From the NCBI GenBank assembly GCA_025201845.1, contig MU603957.1:25517-89516 (forward strand): 64,000 bases of DNA, in the 5' to 3' direction. Positions 20,662-30,989 of this stretch are shown here, in pieces. The notes under the pieces were generated by a model, which was not told the origin of the DNA, made no database searches, and saw only the letters and a program-made list of their open reading frames with translations. The stretch is from Martensiomyces pterosporus. Taxonomy: Eukaryota > Kickxellomycota > Kickxellomycetes > Kickxellales > Kickxellaceae. The position numbers were made by a program, and so were the translations under genes. The number at the start of each line of letters is the position of its first letter. Within the stretch, counting starts at the first letter, position 1.

Positions 20662-22001
20662 ATGGCTAGCAAAGGCAGCGAGATAACCGGCTTTAATTCA
20701 CACGACGCCGCTGCCGCCGCCTCTCCCCGCACCGGTGGTAAGTAATCCAAGACGCACAGCGAAGCACTTTAGCATGAATTCACACCTGCTCATTCCCGCC
20801 TGCTTCCCCTGCTGTTCCCAGCACTGCGTTGCATCACAAAGCCGCAATAGGAGTGGCGCCTCAGCCGGCGATCGAGCAAACCACCGGAAGACAGGACACG
20901 GTTACCGTGGACTACGACTTTCAACACCCAATATTCATCCACACCAGGGGCGTAAGAACCACCAACGTTCGAATCGACAAGGCAACGGACAGGCGGTGGG
21001 GCAACAAGGTGCACATAGCAGCCAGCGTAAGCTCTTTCTCAACGACACTCCACAGCCGCCTTCGCGTAAGCAGCCAAGTGAATGACCGGGGAGAGTACGC
21101 CCTTTTGTTGGAGGTTGACTGGAGTGTGTGGGATCTGGGGATGACCAGTGCTGAGGTGTCCATCGTCATGCCCATTCCCGATGGCCCGCAGGAACAGAGG
21201 CATCCGGGCGTGCGTGTTGATATCGCCACGGGAGCCATCGGCGCCACGATGCTCGGAAGCATGCGGTTCGGGTGCCTCGACCTGAATACGGCTCATGGCC
21301 CCGCCCATCTGAGCGACATTGCAGCTGATAGAGTGAAGCTTGCGGCGCATAATGGAAACATTACGGTGCATGATGTGACTGCAGAGGAGGCGGTGGAGAT
21401 CGAGGGCGAGGCAGCATGGATGGATATTGACGACGTGGTCACCGGCACTCTAACTGCACGCAGCACCGATGCAATTATCAGCCTGAAGGATATCCGGGCA
21501 AAAATCGTCTCGGCGACCACTACCAACGCGCGCATTGGGCTGGGGAACATAAGGGCTGGGACACTCACTGCCACCACAAGCAACGGCGAGGTGGTGGCGG
21601 AGAATGTGCAGGCGTCGGCGTGTGAGGTGAAGACGACAAAGGGGGCTATCGAGGGCAACTGGATCCCCCAAAGGAAGCTGTACTTGACCACCACGGATGC
21701 AAAGATTTCGGCGCAAATAAGCTTGGGCGAGAGCGGGGAGCCCGTCGAGGTGGTGCTCAACTCTAAGAGGGGGCCTATCCAGGCTGATCTCCCGGCGTCG
21801 TTCTCGGGTGGGTTCTTGATGCAGACAAGCGGCTTCTACAAGACGTTTATCCACACGCTACCCAGCGTCAAGAAGCAGCCTGTGCTGCACACGTCGAAGC
21901 CCGACATGAAGGTGGGGGTCATGGGCGATGGGGGCAAAAGGCACTCCCTGCGTGCTATTACGGAGGATGCGCCTGTCACAGTCACGTTTGGCGGCGTGTG
22001 A
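20662..22001 (+). CDS. Thr/Asn-ladder repeat protein, DUF4097-like (predicted beta-solenoid), copy 1
   Basis: Exon 1 starts at 20662 and is followed by a GTAAGT-type donor at about 20738. The acceptor is one of three AGs between 20820 and 20850; the two later ones restore the frame with GTAAGT, while the first does so only with the weaker GTAATC donor. About 400 residues. The second half repeats the T-(S/T)-N-(G/A/S)-x-(I/V) pattern about every 20 residues, each turn starting with a short strand. Such ladders are seen in DUF4097-type right-handed beta-solenoids. It has no signal peptide or membrane segment. It lacks the PSAP/PPxY motifs seen in the 34.6-39.5 kb copies. Adjacent to tyrosinase 1. 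Confidence 0.65.
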
Positions 22002-23474
22002 AAGCCGGATGGCTTTGAATTCCGCCACACTTTGTGCTAGAATTTCAGAGAAAGAGGCTGCAAGGAGCCTCGATAGCCAATGCAGAGACTCGAACTCCTG
22101 TGTATGAGCATAGGTGTGCAGCGCCTTAGAAGGAAGGGGGCTTGCTGGCCCTAGTTTGTAGCTGCATATGCAGTTTCGGCGAACAGGCAGCTATCAAAAA
22201 TGGCTCAGAGGTGATATTGCGGCCTTTGCAGCGTATTTTTAGAACATGTAAATATTGGATAACAATGAGTTCTGTATACGAGCTCCGGCCTCGAAAGCAG
22301 CGCTGCTCTGTGGCTCCTGTGTGTTTTGAAAAAGAAAAAGGCGCACAAGCAGAAGCTAGCGGAAGCATCAGCGCTGAGACATGGAGGGGGCACAGCAACC
22401 ACCTCCTCAGCCATCTGTTGACACCTATATGCCAAAGAGCTGCTGCTGCTGCCTATTGCTGGTGTTGATATGCCCCTATATGTGCTAGTGAATGGTGCTT
22501 GCAGCGGCCAAATTCGAGCAGTGGTCCCATTCATCAGCTGCGCGTGCTTTGTGCACCTGCCTTTTCAAATATCCCTCGTAGGCTCGCTGCTTGGTCCTCA
22601 CACTGCCCCTCCCTCTTGCCTCCTCACTCGCTCTCTCTTTTGCTGTGCTTGCGCGGTGTGCCACACCCATCTGGCACCGAGTGCCCTAGAGTGATCCAGG
22701 AACTATTGTTCCCCGTATAATGCAAGGGTGGCTTTTCTCTCGGTGCTTCTCCCTCGGCCTGCACTGGAATCTCATCCCATCCCGCCCAAAGCGAATGCCC
22801 ATATCGCACAAGCCTTTGTCTGAAACCTATGGCATCCTTGTGGAATGCATATTGTTGACCCATTTAGAGCAAGCAAAGGTGCGGTTTATCTGCTGGATAG
22901 TGCACCCAAACACCTTGCTCGCTCGCTGGCAGGCAGCCCAAGGCCTCTGCCATTTAAAGCGCCGTGTCTCTCCAAGAGCCCGCCCAACCACTCACTGGAC
23001 TGTGTTATTCACTCATTATGATATCCGCTCCATTGGATGTTCCTCCTTCCTAGGATTCAGTACCTCTGTTTTTCTCCCACTATACCCACCCTCGCCCTTT
23101 CGCATTCCTTTCTTCAGCAGTGCTTGTCTGGCTGCTAAGGACTACCCACTCCACACTATACGCATCCCCTCTTCCTTATACAACGCCCTCCGCCCTCCTA
23201 CCCTTCCCTGCATCCTCCTCGGTGTCTCCAATACCGCATTCCCGCACTCAATCACGCATCTTTTTGCATCCTAGAGGGAACATCTACGAAGCTTGTTTTT
23301 GCTCTATTCTCTACACGCGCCCTTTTCTCACCCAGTACCCAGTGCAATAGAATAGTGCCTCGGACTACTGTCGCAGCATTCACGTTGGGAACCGACATAT
23401 CCACCCCCAATTAACAGCATAGCGACAAGCAAGTCAGCATCAGCGTCATCGCCTATCTCCACAAGAGGAAAATA
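22002..23474. other. Intergenic, 1.5 kb, tyrosinase 1 promoter
   Basis: Long upstream region of tyrosinase 1, with pyrimidine-rich stretches toward the gene at 23060-23260. A degenerate tRNA-like piece is listed separately. The longest open frame (22720-23274) has unlikely composition and is not called. Confidence 0.5.
22078..22149 (-). other. tRNA-Leu-like fragment, probably degenerate
   Basis: On the minus strand there is a D-arm-like piece TTCTAAGGCGCTGCAC followed about 18 bases later by GGAGTTCGAGTCTC, similar to the T arm of eukaryotic tRNA-Leu. The acceptor stem pairs only partly and the D-loop GG and the anticodon arm do not fold well. I read it as a relic or a tRNA-derived repeat, not a working tRNA. 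Confidence 0.3.
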
Positions 23475-24815
23475 ATGAAGTTCTCAACCAGCTTGGTATT
23501 CGCAGCCCTTGCAGCCCTGGGCTGCGCACAAGACCCTCCCCGTTGCTCTGGCAGCACTGTCCGCCGCAACGCTGCCTCGCTCTCGCCACAGGAGTGGCAG
23601 TCGATCAGCACTGTGCTGAATGCGATGAACCAGGACGGATGGATTGCCCGGTTCGGCGGAGCCCACGACCGCCTGTTCGACCAAGTGCACGGCAACTCGG
23701 CCTTCTTCCCCTTCCACCGCCGCTTCCTCATGGAGTTTGAGAGGGTTGGGCGCAACTACGACCCCAACTTCTCGATTCCCTACTGGGACGCCACCCAGAG
23801 TTTCCGCAACCCCACCGCGGACCCCCTGCTCACGTCGTTTGCCTTGGGCACCAACGGCCAGGGCAACGACCACTGCCTGGCCAACGGCATTCAGGGCAAC
23901 ACCCAGCTGTCGTACCCGAACCAGCACTGTCTGCGCCGCAACTTCGACGGCGGCAACAGCGACGGCAGCAGCATGAGGGCGTGGTATGCGCCTGAGATCA
24001 TCTCGTCGTACATCCAGTCGGATACCTCGCTGGCGGCATTCCGCGAGGACATCGAGTACAGCATCCACGGCGCCGTCCACCTGGGTCTTAGCGGCGACAT
24101 GGACAGCGGGTATGCTGCGCAGGACTTTAGCTTCATGGTCCACCACGCCAACTTGGACCGCCTGTGGTGGGACTGGCAGAACATCCACGGCAGCTTCCTT
24201 GCATACGACGGCCCTGGCCCCGCTGGCCCTGCTACCCTCTCGGACAGAATTCCCGAGGACAACGACGTCCCCTTCAACGGCGACATCGTGTCAAGCGTGA
24301 TGGTCCTTGGGTACGGAGATGTCTGCTACACCTACGACTCCAGCTCCAGCCCACCGCAATCATACCCGTCGGGTGGCAACTCAGGCGCTGCAGCTCCTGC
24401 CGCGGCCAATAGCAACAACAACAACAACAACCGCAACAACAGCAACAACAACAGCAATGCACGCCCTCAGGGCGCTGCTCCCCAGCAGTCGGGCGGCAAC
24501 CGCACGCCAGTGGTTTCTGGGTCATCCAACATGGCCAACAGGCTGCTCGAGTCGACGGGACTCCGAAACTCGCTGGGCAGCAACTTTGTCAACCAGTTCT
24601 TCCCCAGTCTGAACGGCGGCTTCTCTCCATTCAGCCGCAGGGCGTACCAGGAGAAGGCCTCGAACTGCGGCGACCCCTTGCCGTTCCCGCCTCGCCTGAC
24701 GCCCGAGTGGATCAAGATGCACAAGTTTGACCCTGACCGCGTCGAGGCCTTCCACGCCCATGCCTGCACGATCATCGAGGTGCTGAACAACAGCACGTAC
24801 AAGTCTCCCTACTAG
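23475..24815 (+). CDS. Secreted tyrosinase, copy 1
   Basis: 446 residues with a signal peptide (about 18 residues). The type-3 copper site is complete: CuA His64, His72, His81 and CuB His198, His202, His223/His224. The domain ends with G-Y-G-D-V-C-Y-T-Y-D, like the Y-x-Y motif after which fungal tyrosinases are often cleaved. A Ser/Pro/Asn linker with a poly-Asn run follows (24412-24457), then a conserved tail W-I-K-M-H-K-F-D-P and the end S-T-Y-K-S-P-Y. The enzyme oxidises phenols to o-quinones; melanin or wall cross-linking is the likely use. The only copy on the plus strand. Confidence 0.93.
   Translation: MKFSTSLVFAALAALGCAQDPPRCSGSTVRRNAASLSPQEWQSISTVLNAMNQDGWIARFGGAHDRLFDQVHGNSAFFPFHRRFLMEFERVGRNYDPNFSIPYWDATQSFRNPTADPLLTSFALGTNGQGNDHCLANGIQGNTQLSYPNQHCLRRNFDGGNSDGSSMRAWYAPEIISSYIQSDTSLAAFREDIEYSIHGAVHLGLSGDMDSGYAAQDFSFMVHHANLDRLWWDWQNIHGSFLAYDGPGPAGPATLSDRIPEDNDVPFNGDIVSSVMVLGYGDVCYTYDSSSSPPQSYPSGGNSGAAAPAAANSNNNNNNRNNSNNNSNARPQGAAPQQSGGNRTPVVSGSSNMANRLLESTGLRNSLGSNFVNQFFPSLNGGFSPFSRRAYQEKASNCGDPLPFPPRLTPEWIKMHKFDPDRVEAFHAHACTIIEVLNNSTYKSPY
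24412..24457. repeat. AAC trinucleotide repeat (poly-Asn)
   Basis: Interrupted run of AAC/AGC codons encoding an Asn-rich linker between the tyrosinase 1 catalytic domain and its tail. Likely polymorphic in length. Confidence 0.7.
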
Positions 24816-25070
24816 GCCGCTTGGTTCTTTGTGTTTTTCTGTTTCAAATGACACTCAGTTTCTTTTTAAACCCCGTGGGCCGGTGAGTGCCTAGTTCCTA
24901 TGCCGATCAGCACCCCGCAGCCCCAGGCGGCACCGCTTGGGCTGGATGCACAATAAACGCCCAACACCAGCGCCGCATTTGAGACATGTTGTAGCTGGTT
25001 TAAAAGTACTAATATTTGACACAAAGAAGTTGAATTGGGCAGATTAGAGAAAGTAGCGTGCTTAAGATAA

Positions 25071-26231
25071 CTAGAGGGGCGACTTGTACCCAGCCTTGTT
25101 CATAGCATTAACAAAGGCAGTGGCGTCGTTCTCGACCTTGGCGACGGCAGCGGGGTCGAAATGGTGCATGTCAATCCACTTCTGGGTAAGCTTGGCAGGC
25201 TGAGGAATGGCCTTGAGGTTGGGAGCAGCAAAGCTGGGAGCAGAGGCAAGCCCCGCAATCTCAGGCTTCGCCTTGGCAGTCTGCGGGAACCACTGGGCAA
25301 GGACATCGTCGGGGAGCGTGGAGACGAGATTCTTCTCGACGCTCGAGGCCAGGCCGCGTCTGGTGAGCGAGCTGGAGATGGGGTCGCTGGCGTACTGGAA
25401 GCACATGTTGCCGTAGCCAAGCTGCATGACAGAGCTGATGGGCTCGTTGTAGGCAGCAATGTTGGAGCTGAGGCTGATCTGCGAGCCATCGTAGTTGGGG
25501 CCATCCATGGTCCACAGCTGGTTGTTCTTCTGCCACTGCCACCACAGGCGGTCCAGGTTGGCGTGGTGGAGCATGAAGATCCAGTCGTTGGGGCTGTAGC
25601 CCTGGTACATTTCGCCGCCAATGTTGATGTGCACGACACCGTGGAGGGAGTACTCGATGTCGGAGCGGAACTGGGCCATGGAGGTGTCGCGCTGGATGAA
25701 CGACTGGATGTACTCGGGCGAGTACCACGACGTGGGGTTGCCGTTGTTCCCGAAGTTACGCGAGAAGCAGTGGTTGCTGGGGTAGGTCATGGTCCAGCCG
25801 GCCTGGTTGCCGTTGGTGACGCACCAGTTCGATCCCTGGCCGTTACCGCCAACCCAGGCGCTGGTGAGAACCTGGGATGAGGCAGGCGTACGGTAGTCGC
25901 GCATCTCGTCCCAGTAGGGCTGAATGAAGCCGCTGTTGTACCTCTGGCCCACGCTCTCCCAGTCCTGCACAAAGCGGCGGTGGAAGGGGAAGAACTGGCT
26001 GTTTCCGTGGATCTGGTTGAAATAGGTGTTGTGGAGGTAGCCAAACCATGCAAACCACCCGTCCCTCTGCATGTTCGACAGGACCGAGGAGACTGTGCCC
26101 CATTCAGACGACGACAGGCTGAGAAGCTCCTTGCGAGTGTAGATGGACGAGCAGGGAGACTGGGCATTGGCGGTGCCAAGAGCAGCCAGCACAACGGCTG
26201 TGGCAGAGAAAGTGGCAGAGAGAAGCTTCAT
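25071..26231 (-). CDS. Secreted tyrosinase, copy 2
   Basis: 386 residues; the start is the ATG at 26231, since the longer frame begins with GTG. A signal peptide of about 23 residues ends at A-N-A-Q. Copper ligands: His67, His75, His84 (CuA) and His197, His201, His222/His223 (CuB). The domain ends with G-Y-G-N-M-C-F-Q-Y. A dibasic site follows (T-R-R-G), then the shared tail W-I-D-M-H-H-F-D-P ending in Y-K-S-P-L. The shortest of the four, without a long linker. It is convergent with copy 1, their stops about 255 bp apart, which looks like an inverted duplication. Confidence 0.93.
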   Translation of the reverse strand: MKLLSATFSATAVVLAALGTANAQSPCSSIYTRKELLSLSSSEWGTVSSVLSNMQRDGWFAWFGYLHNTYFNQIHGNSQFFPFHRRFVQDWESVGQRYNSGFIQPYWDEMRDYRTPASSQVLTSAWVGGNGQGSNWCVTNGNQAGWTMTYPSNHCFSRNFGNNGNPTSWYSPEYIQSFIQRDTSMAQFRSDIEYSLHGVVHINIGGEMYQGYSPNDWIFMLHHANLDRLWWQWQKNNQLWTMDGPNYDGSQISLSSNIAAYNEPISSVMQLGYGNMCFQYASDPISSSLTRRGLASSVEKNLVSTLPDDVLAQWFPQTAKAKPEIAGLASAPSFAAPNLKAIPQPAKLTQKWIDMHHFDPAAVAKVENDATAFVNAMNKAGYKSPL

Positions 26232-28595
26232 ATTCACAGCAGATTCGTGGTGTTTGCGGTGCTTCTAGGCGAGCTGGAGCGGATGTAGCTGTAGGCGGGG
26301 GAATGCCAGGAAGTGGAGGGAGGATACAAAATAAAAAAGCAATGAAGGCCTAGGGGCTCTAAGCATCCGCCTGGCCGAAGAGCAGCGGCAGGCAGCCTTT
26401 ATAGCCATCAGGGCTCCCTCATTTCGCCGCAGCGACTTCCTGCCCTTACACCCAGTGTTCCACTTGTCTGCTGCTGTTTCCGCCTGTTCCTTGCTCATAG
26501 TGCAAGCGACTGCTTGCAGAATAATTTGCTCATCTGCCTGGGTGCGCGAGGGGGCAGCAAAAGCCTGTGTTTTCCTCGCTTTGAAGCTTGATTTTCCTCC
26601 TCACAGCCCCATACAGATTTCCATCGTATTTTTGGCTCAGGGGGAGGGAGGGGCGGTTGCATGGCCGGGTTGGGGCCCTTCTTTCCCTCCCCGAACTCAA
26701 ATCTGCACTCGGTCAAAGACCTCAGCTCCTTGCATTTTTGGCCCAGCAATTGTGTTTGGCTGCTGCCTTCGCGGCATACGACCTGCCTTGTTCGCTGGGC
26801 GAGACAATATGCTCGAACAGCACTTGTCGCTGCACTGCCCTCGCACAATCAGCTCATTCACAGTGAGAGAATAAGTCGATCGAGCGGAGGCTGCGATACA
26901 TCCTGAGGCATTAATTTCTTTTTGTCATCGCAAGGCATTCGATATGTCAACTGCCCACCTTTGCATACAATTGCACGCTTGGTCACCCACATATATGATA
27001 TTGCTGGTACTTGTTCAAACCTGTCTTGCGCATCTACATATGCGCCTGCCGTGCCGTCCATGCCCCACGGGTGGGTGAGGTGTAAAGGGAGCGTCTATGG
27101 CAGGAGCATCTCTGCTTTCTGCCTGATGTTTTCTTTTTTTTGCCACAAAACAAGCTATCTAGCTTGTGCATGTGTGCGCTTTCTTCGAGCAGGCAGGCTG
27201 TGATGGAGTTTGGTGTTGCTGCTCACTTTTGACCCGCCGCCTGCCTCCTTCCTATTGCTGCCCATCCGCGCATGCATGCCGCCTGCATCTACAGTGGCGG
27301 GATGTTGACGAATCGGTTGCCCGGGTCCCAGCCATTAGTGGTCGAGGGGAATTTAGACAACCGAGGAGGCTTTGGTACTGAGCCAGGCCACCACCTCCTG
27401 CCTGCAAAATGTTCTCACTATTCCACCCATACATGCGATCGTCCGCTCCCTTTTTTCCATAGATAGGCCGTGCAGCTGACCAGTGAAGGCGCCTTAAATA
27501 TAGCTCGCTGCCTTCTTTAGATGCCAGCAGCATTGTCCGATGGCGAATCAGCCTCCCCCCGCAGTCGCACCCTGCCCTTTGTTTCTGCTGCTGCTGCCTG
27601 CCTGCCTATGCCTGGCGGCGACAGAGCGGCAGGTGGTTCAATGGAACAATCTTCAAAATGCCCGCAATTTGGCGAATATAAATACGCAAACAGTGCTCCA
27701 AAAATAATATGGCCATGGCTGGGAAGCACATCAAGTGATAGGGGAAGCTGGCTGCTGCTTCATCTCTTGTAGTAATGCAGCGTATCAGCATCAGCGAGGC
27801 CGATGACGCTTTGCTGCTTTGTTCGTGGCACTGCACACGATGGCGGCTTGAATGGCGAACGCATGCCCACATGTGCTCTGTCAGCAGCCCTCGCATGTAT
27901 GCAGGTGCTGCTCGAGAGCTGATGGCACCGCAGCAGCAAAGCGGGTGCGAGAGATCCAAGTTCATCTGCCGGGCCCACGGAGCTCATCACCTTGAGGCGG
28001 CCGCATGCGCTCCAAAAAGGATGGCAATAATCGGCGGGAAGCGCCAACAATAGCGCCGGATGAGCGCGGCTCTGCATTTGGAGTGCCCTTTGCGAAGAGC
28101 CAAGGCGAATTCCCGAGGCCCCGTTTGTTTGACCGGCTCACAGTCTTGGCCAGCCCTCTTCTGGAACAAACAAAATGAGCTGATAATGCGTTCTATTTTT
28201 AATGGGAGTGTGAACTCACTTCGGCTCTTCGCCGTGGACCGCACCGCCACAGAAGCGTTGTTGTCTGCTTGCAGCGCCTTGATTTTCATTTTCTTTTGTG
28301 GGCTACTTCTTTCTTGCTCGGTTCTGCATGCTTTGGGGTGGACATGTCAATGCATCTGTGCTTTGGATTGTTCACCGAGGAAGGTCTTGGCACTGCCGCG
28401 GCTGCCAGATCTGCCCCCTCTGCACAGCGCCAGCAGTAGACACTAGGCACCGCACAAGTGCTCTACTGCATGCTCTGGACGCCAAGTGTGGATGCGAAGT
28501 AAATTAGGAGGAAGCAGGGGAAATAGGCTACTGAACTGACAAAGTAAACGAGAACAGCCACTAGGCAGCCGTGGTGGCACGGGTAACCGAGGCAG
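26232..28595. other. Intergenic, 2.4 kb
   Basis: Lies between the start of tyrosinase 2 and the stop of tyrosinase 3, both on the minus strand. Many open frames exist, but none has a convincing start, codon usage or family. The region may hold regulatory elements of tyrosinase 2 or an unannotated non-coding RNA; nothing specific is recognised. Confidence 0.5.
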
Positions 28596-29819
28596 CTAGT
28601 AGGGAGAGAGGTATTTTGCGGCATTCAAGTCATCAACAAACTCCCTGGCCTCCCGCATAACCCGCGCCACCCTATCTGGATTGAACTTGTGCATGGAGAT
28701 CCACGAGGCCGCCAGTGGCGCCGGGTATACCAGCGACTTGCCACCCGACTTGCCTCCGGTATTCCAGGCACCACGTGTGGTGTTGAAGTTGTTCCCGCCT
28801 CCCTTCATCACCGCAGCCTTCGTGGAGTTGGCCAGGCTAGGGAACCACTTCTTCAGCAGGCGCTCAGGCAGCATAGCCAGGTTGGCCTCTTCTGAGTTGC
28901 TGTCGACCTTGGTCGACGGCTTAGACACCAGGGCCAATGATCCCATGTCGCGATCGGTGCTCACCTTGAGTTTCCTGGGCCCGCTGCTATCGTACATGTA
29001 GCACATGCGGCCAGCGCCTAGCTGCATGGTAGAGCCGACGGTGTCGCCGTAGTGGGCAATGGGGCTGTCCACGGTCATCCAGCGGCCGCTGCTGTCTCTG
29101 CCGTCCATGGTCCACATGTGGCCCCAGTGCTGCCACTCGTCCCACAGGCGGTCCAGGTTGGCGTGGTGCAGGAAGAAGATGAAGTCATTGGGGCTCCAGT
29201 ACTGCGCCATATCACCGCCCACGCCCAGGTGGACGCTCCCGTGTAGGGTGTACTCGATGTTCTCACGCAGGCCGTGCATGTCGTCGTAGCGCTGCATAAT
29301 GGAGTATATGTACTCTGCCGAGTACCATGGCTGCATTCTCCCGCCTTGGTCGAATCTCCTCACCAAGCAGTGCCGATTTGGGAACGGCAGGGTCCAGCCA
29401 GCCTGCAACCCGTCGCGCACGCAGCCGCCAAACCCGTTGCCGCCTACAAACTGCGGGGTGAGCACAGGCGAGCCTGCGGGGTTGCGGGAGTCGCGCAGCT
29501 CGTCCCAGTAGGGGATGGAAAAGTCGCCGTCGTACCGCTGGCCAATCTCTTCGACTTCACGCAGGAACCGTCGGTGCCAGGGGAAGAAGTTCTCGTTGCC
29601 ATGGATGTTGCCAAACTCTTGGCTGTGCATCGTGGCGAAGTACCGGAACCAGCCGTCCTGGTACATTCTCTGGAAGACAGAGGCTGTGCGGTCCCAGTCC
29701 TGCGGCGACAGCATCATGATGTCGCGTCTTGTAACCATCCGCGAGCAGTCCTGTGCGCCAGTCAGGCACACAAGCACCTGGGCAAGAATGGCGCGCAGAC
29801 AATATGACGTAAGCTTCAT
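28596..29819 (-). CDS. Secreted tyrosinase, copy 3
   Basis: 407 residues with a hydrophobic N terminus (signal peptide about 22 residues, cleaved near T-G-A-Q). Copper ligands: His65, His73, His82 and His193, His197, His218/His219. The domain ends with G-A-G-R-M-C-Y-M-Y-D, then P-R-K-L. A Gly/Asn-rich linker (G-G-G-N-N-F-N) precedes the tail W-I-S-M-H-K-F-N-P and the end Y-L-S-P-Y. CuA flanks (F-F-P-W-H-R-R) differ slightly from the other copies, which have F-F-P-F-H-R-R. Same strand as copies 2 and 4. Confidence 0.93.
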   Translation of the reverse strand: MKLTSYCLRAILAQVLVCLTGAQDCSRMVTRRDIMMLSPQDWDRTASVFQRMYQDGWFRYFATMHSQEFGNIHGNENFFPWHRRFLREVEEIGQRYDGDFSIPYWDELRDSRNPAGSPVLTPQFVGGNGFGGCVRDGLQAGWTLPFPNRHCLVRRFDQGGRMQPWYSAEYIYSIMQRYDDMHGLRENIEYTLHGSVHLGVGGDMAQYWSPNDFIFFLHHANLDRLWDEWQHWGHMWTMDGRDSSGRWMTVDSPIAHYGDTVGSTMQLGAGRMCYMYDSSGPRKLKVSTDRDMGSLALVSKPSTKVDSNSEEANLAMLPERLLKKWFPSLANSTKAAVMKGGGNNFNTTRGAWNTGGKSGGKSLVYPAPLAASWISMHKFNPDRVARVMREAREFVDDLNAAKYLSPY

Positions 29820-30989
29820 TTTTGCGAAAAAGGTCTAAGCCAGAAGAAGTGTGTGTATGCTATGTGGTGGTGTTGCCAGAGTTGGTGCATAATGGCTGGG
29901 TATCTCTGCCTCTTCGGTGCGTTCTGCTGCCGCTATTTAAGCTCAATTCATGGCTGGCGCATTGACTTGGCTGGAATTCGCTCGTCAGAAGTTGCCTCAA
30001 GCGCCTGCAGGTAGAAGAGTATGATGCCATATAGCAATCAGAGGATGGATCCTTGGGCATGTTCTATCCTCTATTAATGCAGCGTGGGCGAGGGAGCCTG
30101 CATATGCCCATTTCATTATGGCCTGGCTCTGGCACATCCTAGAACACCCTTTGCAGAATCGAGTATATGAGTATCTAGATACACCCGCGTGTTCGACACA
30201 GGCGCGCTGCCCTGCGTAAATGAAAGCTACTCCGAAATCTGAGCCATACATAATTAGCCAGCGTCGGTTTGTATATTGCCAGTGCGGAGAAGCACAGGGA
30301 GGCATATATATTGCATGTGTGGTTCCCATTTACCCCGCACGCACAGCACAGGCAGGATAGAGGGCTAGAACCACGCACCACAATGGCCTTCTGGTGTGGC
30401 AGTGGTGCTGGGCGTGCTCGAATCGAGCGATTTGATAGAGGCAGCCAGAAACGAGTGTTTTGGGCTTCAAACAGGACTGCAAATCACAACAGAAAGGAAA
30501 ATCACTCGTCCTCTCCTGCAGCGTGATGTGGTGTCGATCCCGCGGCAGAAACGGAGTTCCACCTGCTTGCTGCTGCTGATGCCGGCTTTATACATCAAAA
30601 GAACAGACAAACATGCGTTGTTTATATGCCTCGGTTCAGCGTAGAAAACACTGTGCCTTCCAGGGTCATCTTTGGGATGCCTGGAATGTCTGGAATGTCT
30701 GGAATGTCTGGGAACACACATGTACGCACCGTCCATTATGCCCAGAGATGTGGTTGTTTTGATTGCAGCCGAAAGAGTATATTGAAAACGAAAAAATCTT
30801 TGTCACATAGAAGAGATGGTTGTACGATGGTTTGAAAAAGAAGAGAGCTTCGAGATGGTCATAAAGAGAGCGCGAGTGTTAGTAACGCGAGTAGAGCGAG
30901 GGGAGTTGGGAGAGGGGAGGGGAGAAGAATAAGGCAGGGGACGGGAGAATAGCAAGCAGTGCATACTTCCCCAAAGGGCAGCAGGCAGT
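29820..30989. other. Intergenic, 1.2 kb, tyrosinase 3 promoter
   Basis: Upstream region of tyrosinase 3 and the 3' flank of tyrosinase 4. It holds the short tandem repeat at 30681-30707 listed separately. No coding region is supported; long minus-strand frames near 30803-31555 are the shadow of tyrosinase 4. Confidence 0.5.
30681..30707. repeat. CTGGAATGT 9 bp tandem repeat x 3, with CATTCC-type sites
   Basis: Three exact 9 bp units in a row, flanked by related GGATGC on the left. Each unit contains GGAATG, the reverse complement of CATTCC, the core bound by TEA-domain factors such as fungal AbaA. It lies about 860 bp upstream of tyrosinase 3. Confidence 0.75.

Noticed and set aside
22720..23274. 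Open frame of 184 residues in the tyrosinase 1 promoter
   Set aside because: No domain or conserved pattern, and it overlaps CT-rich leader-like sequence.
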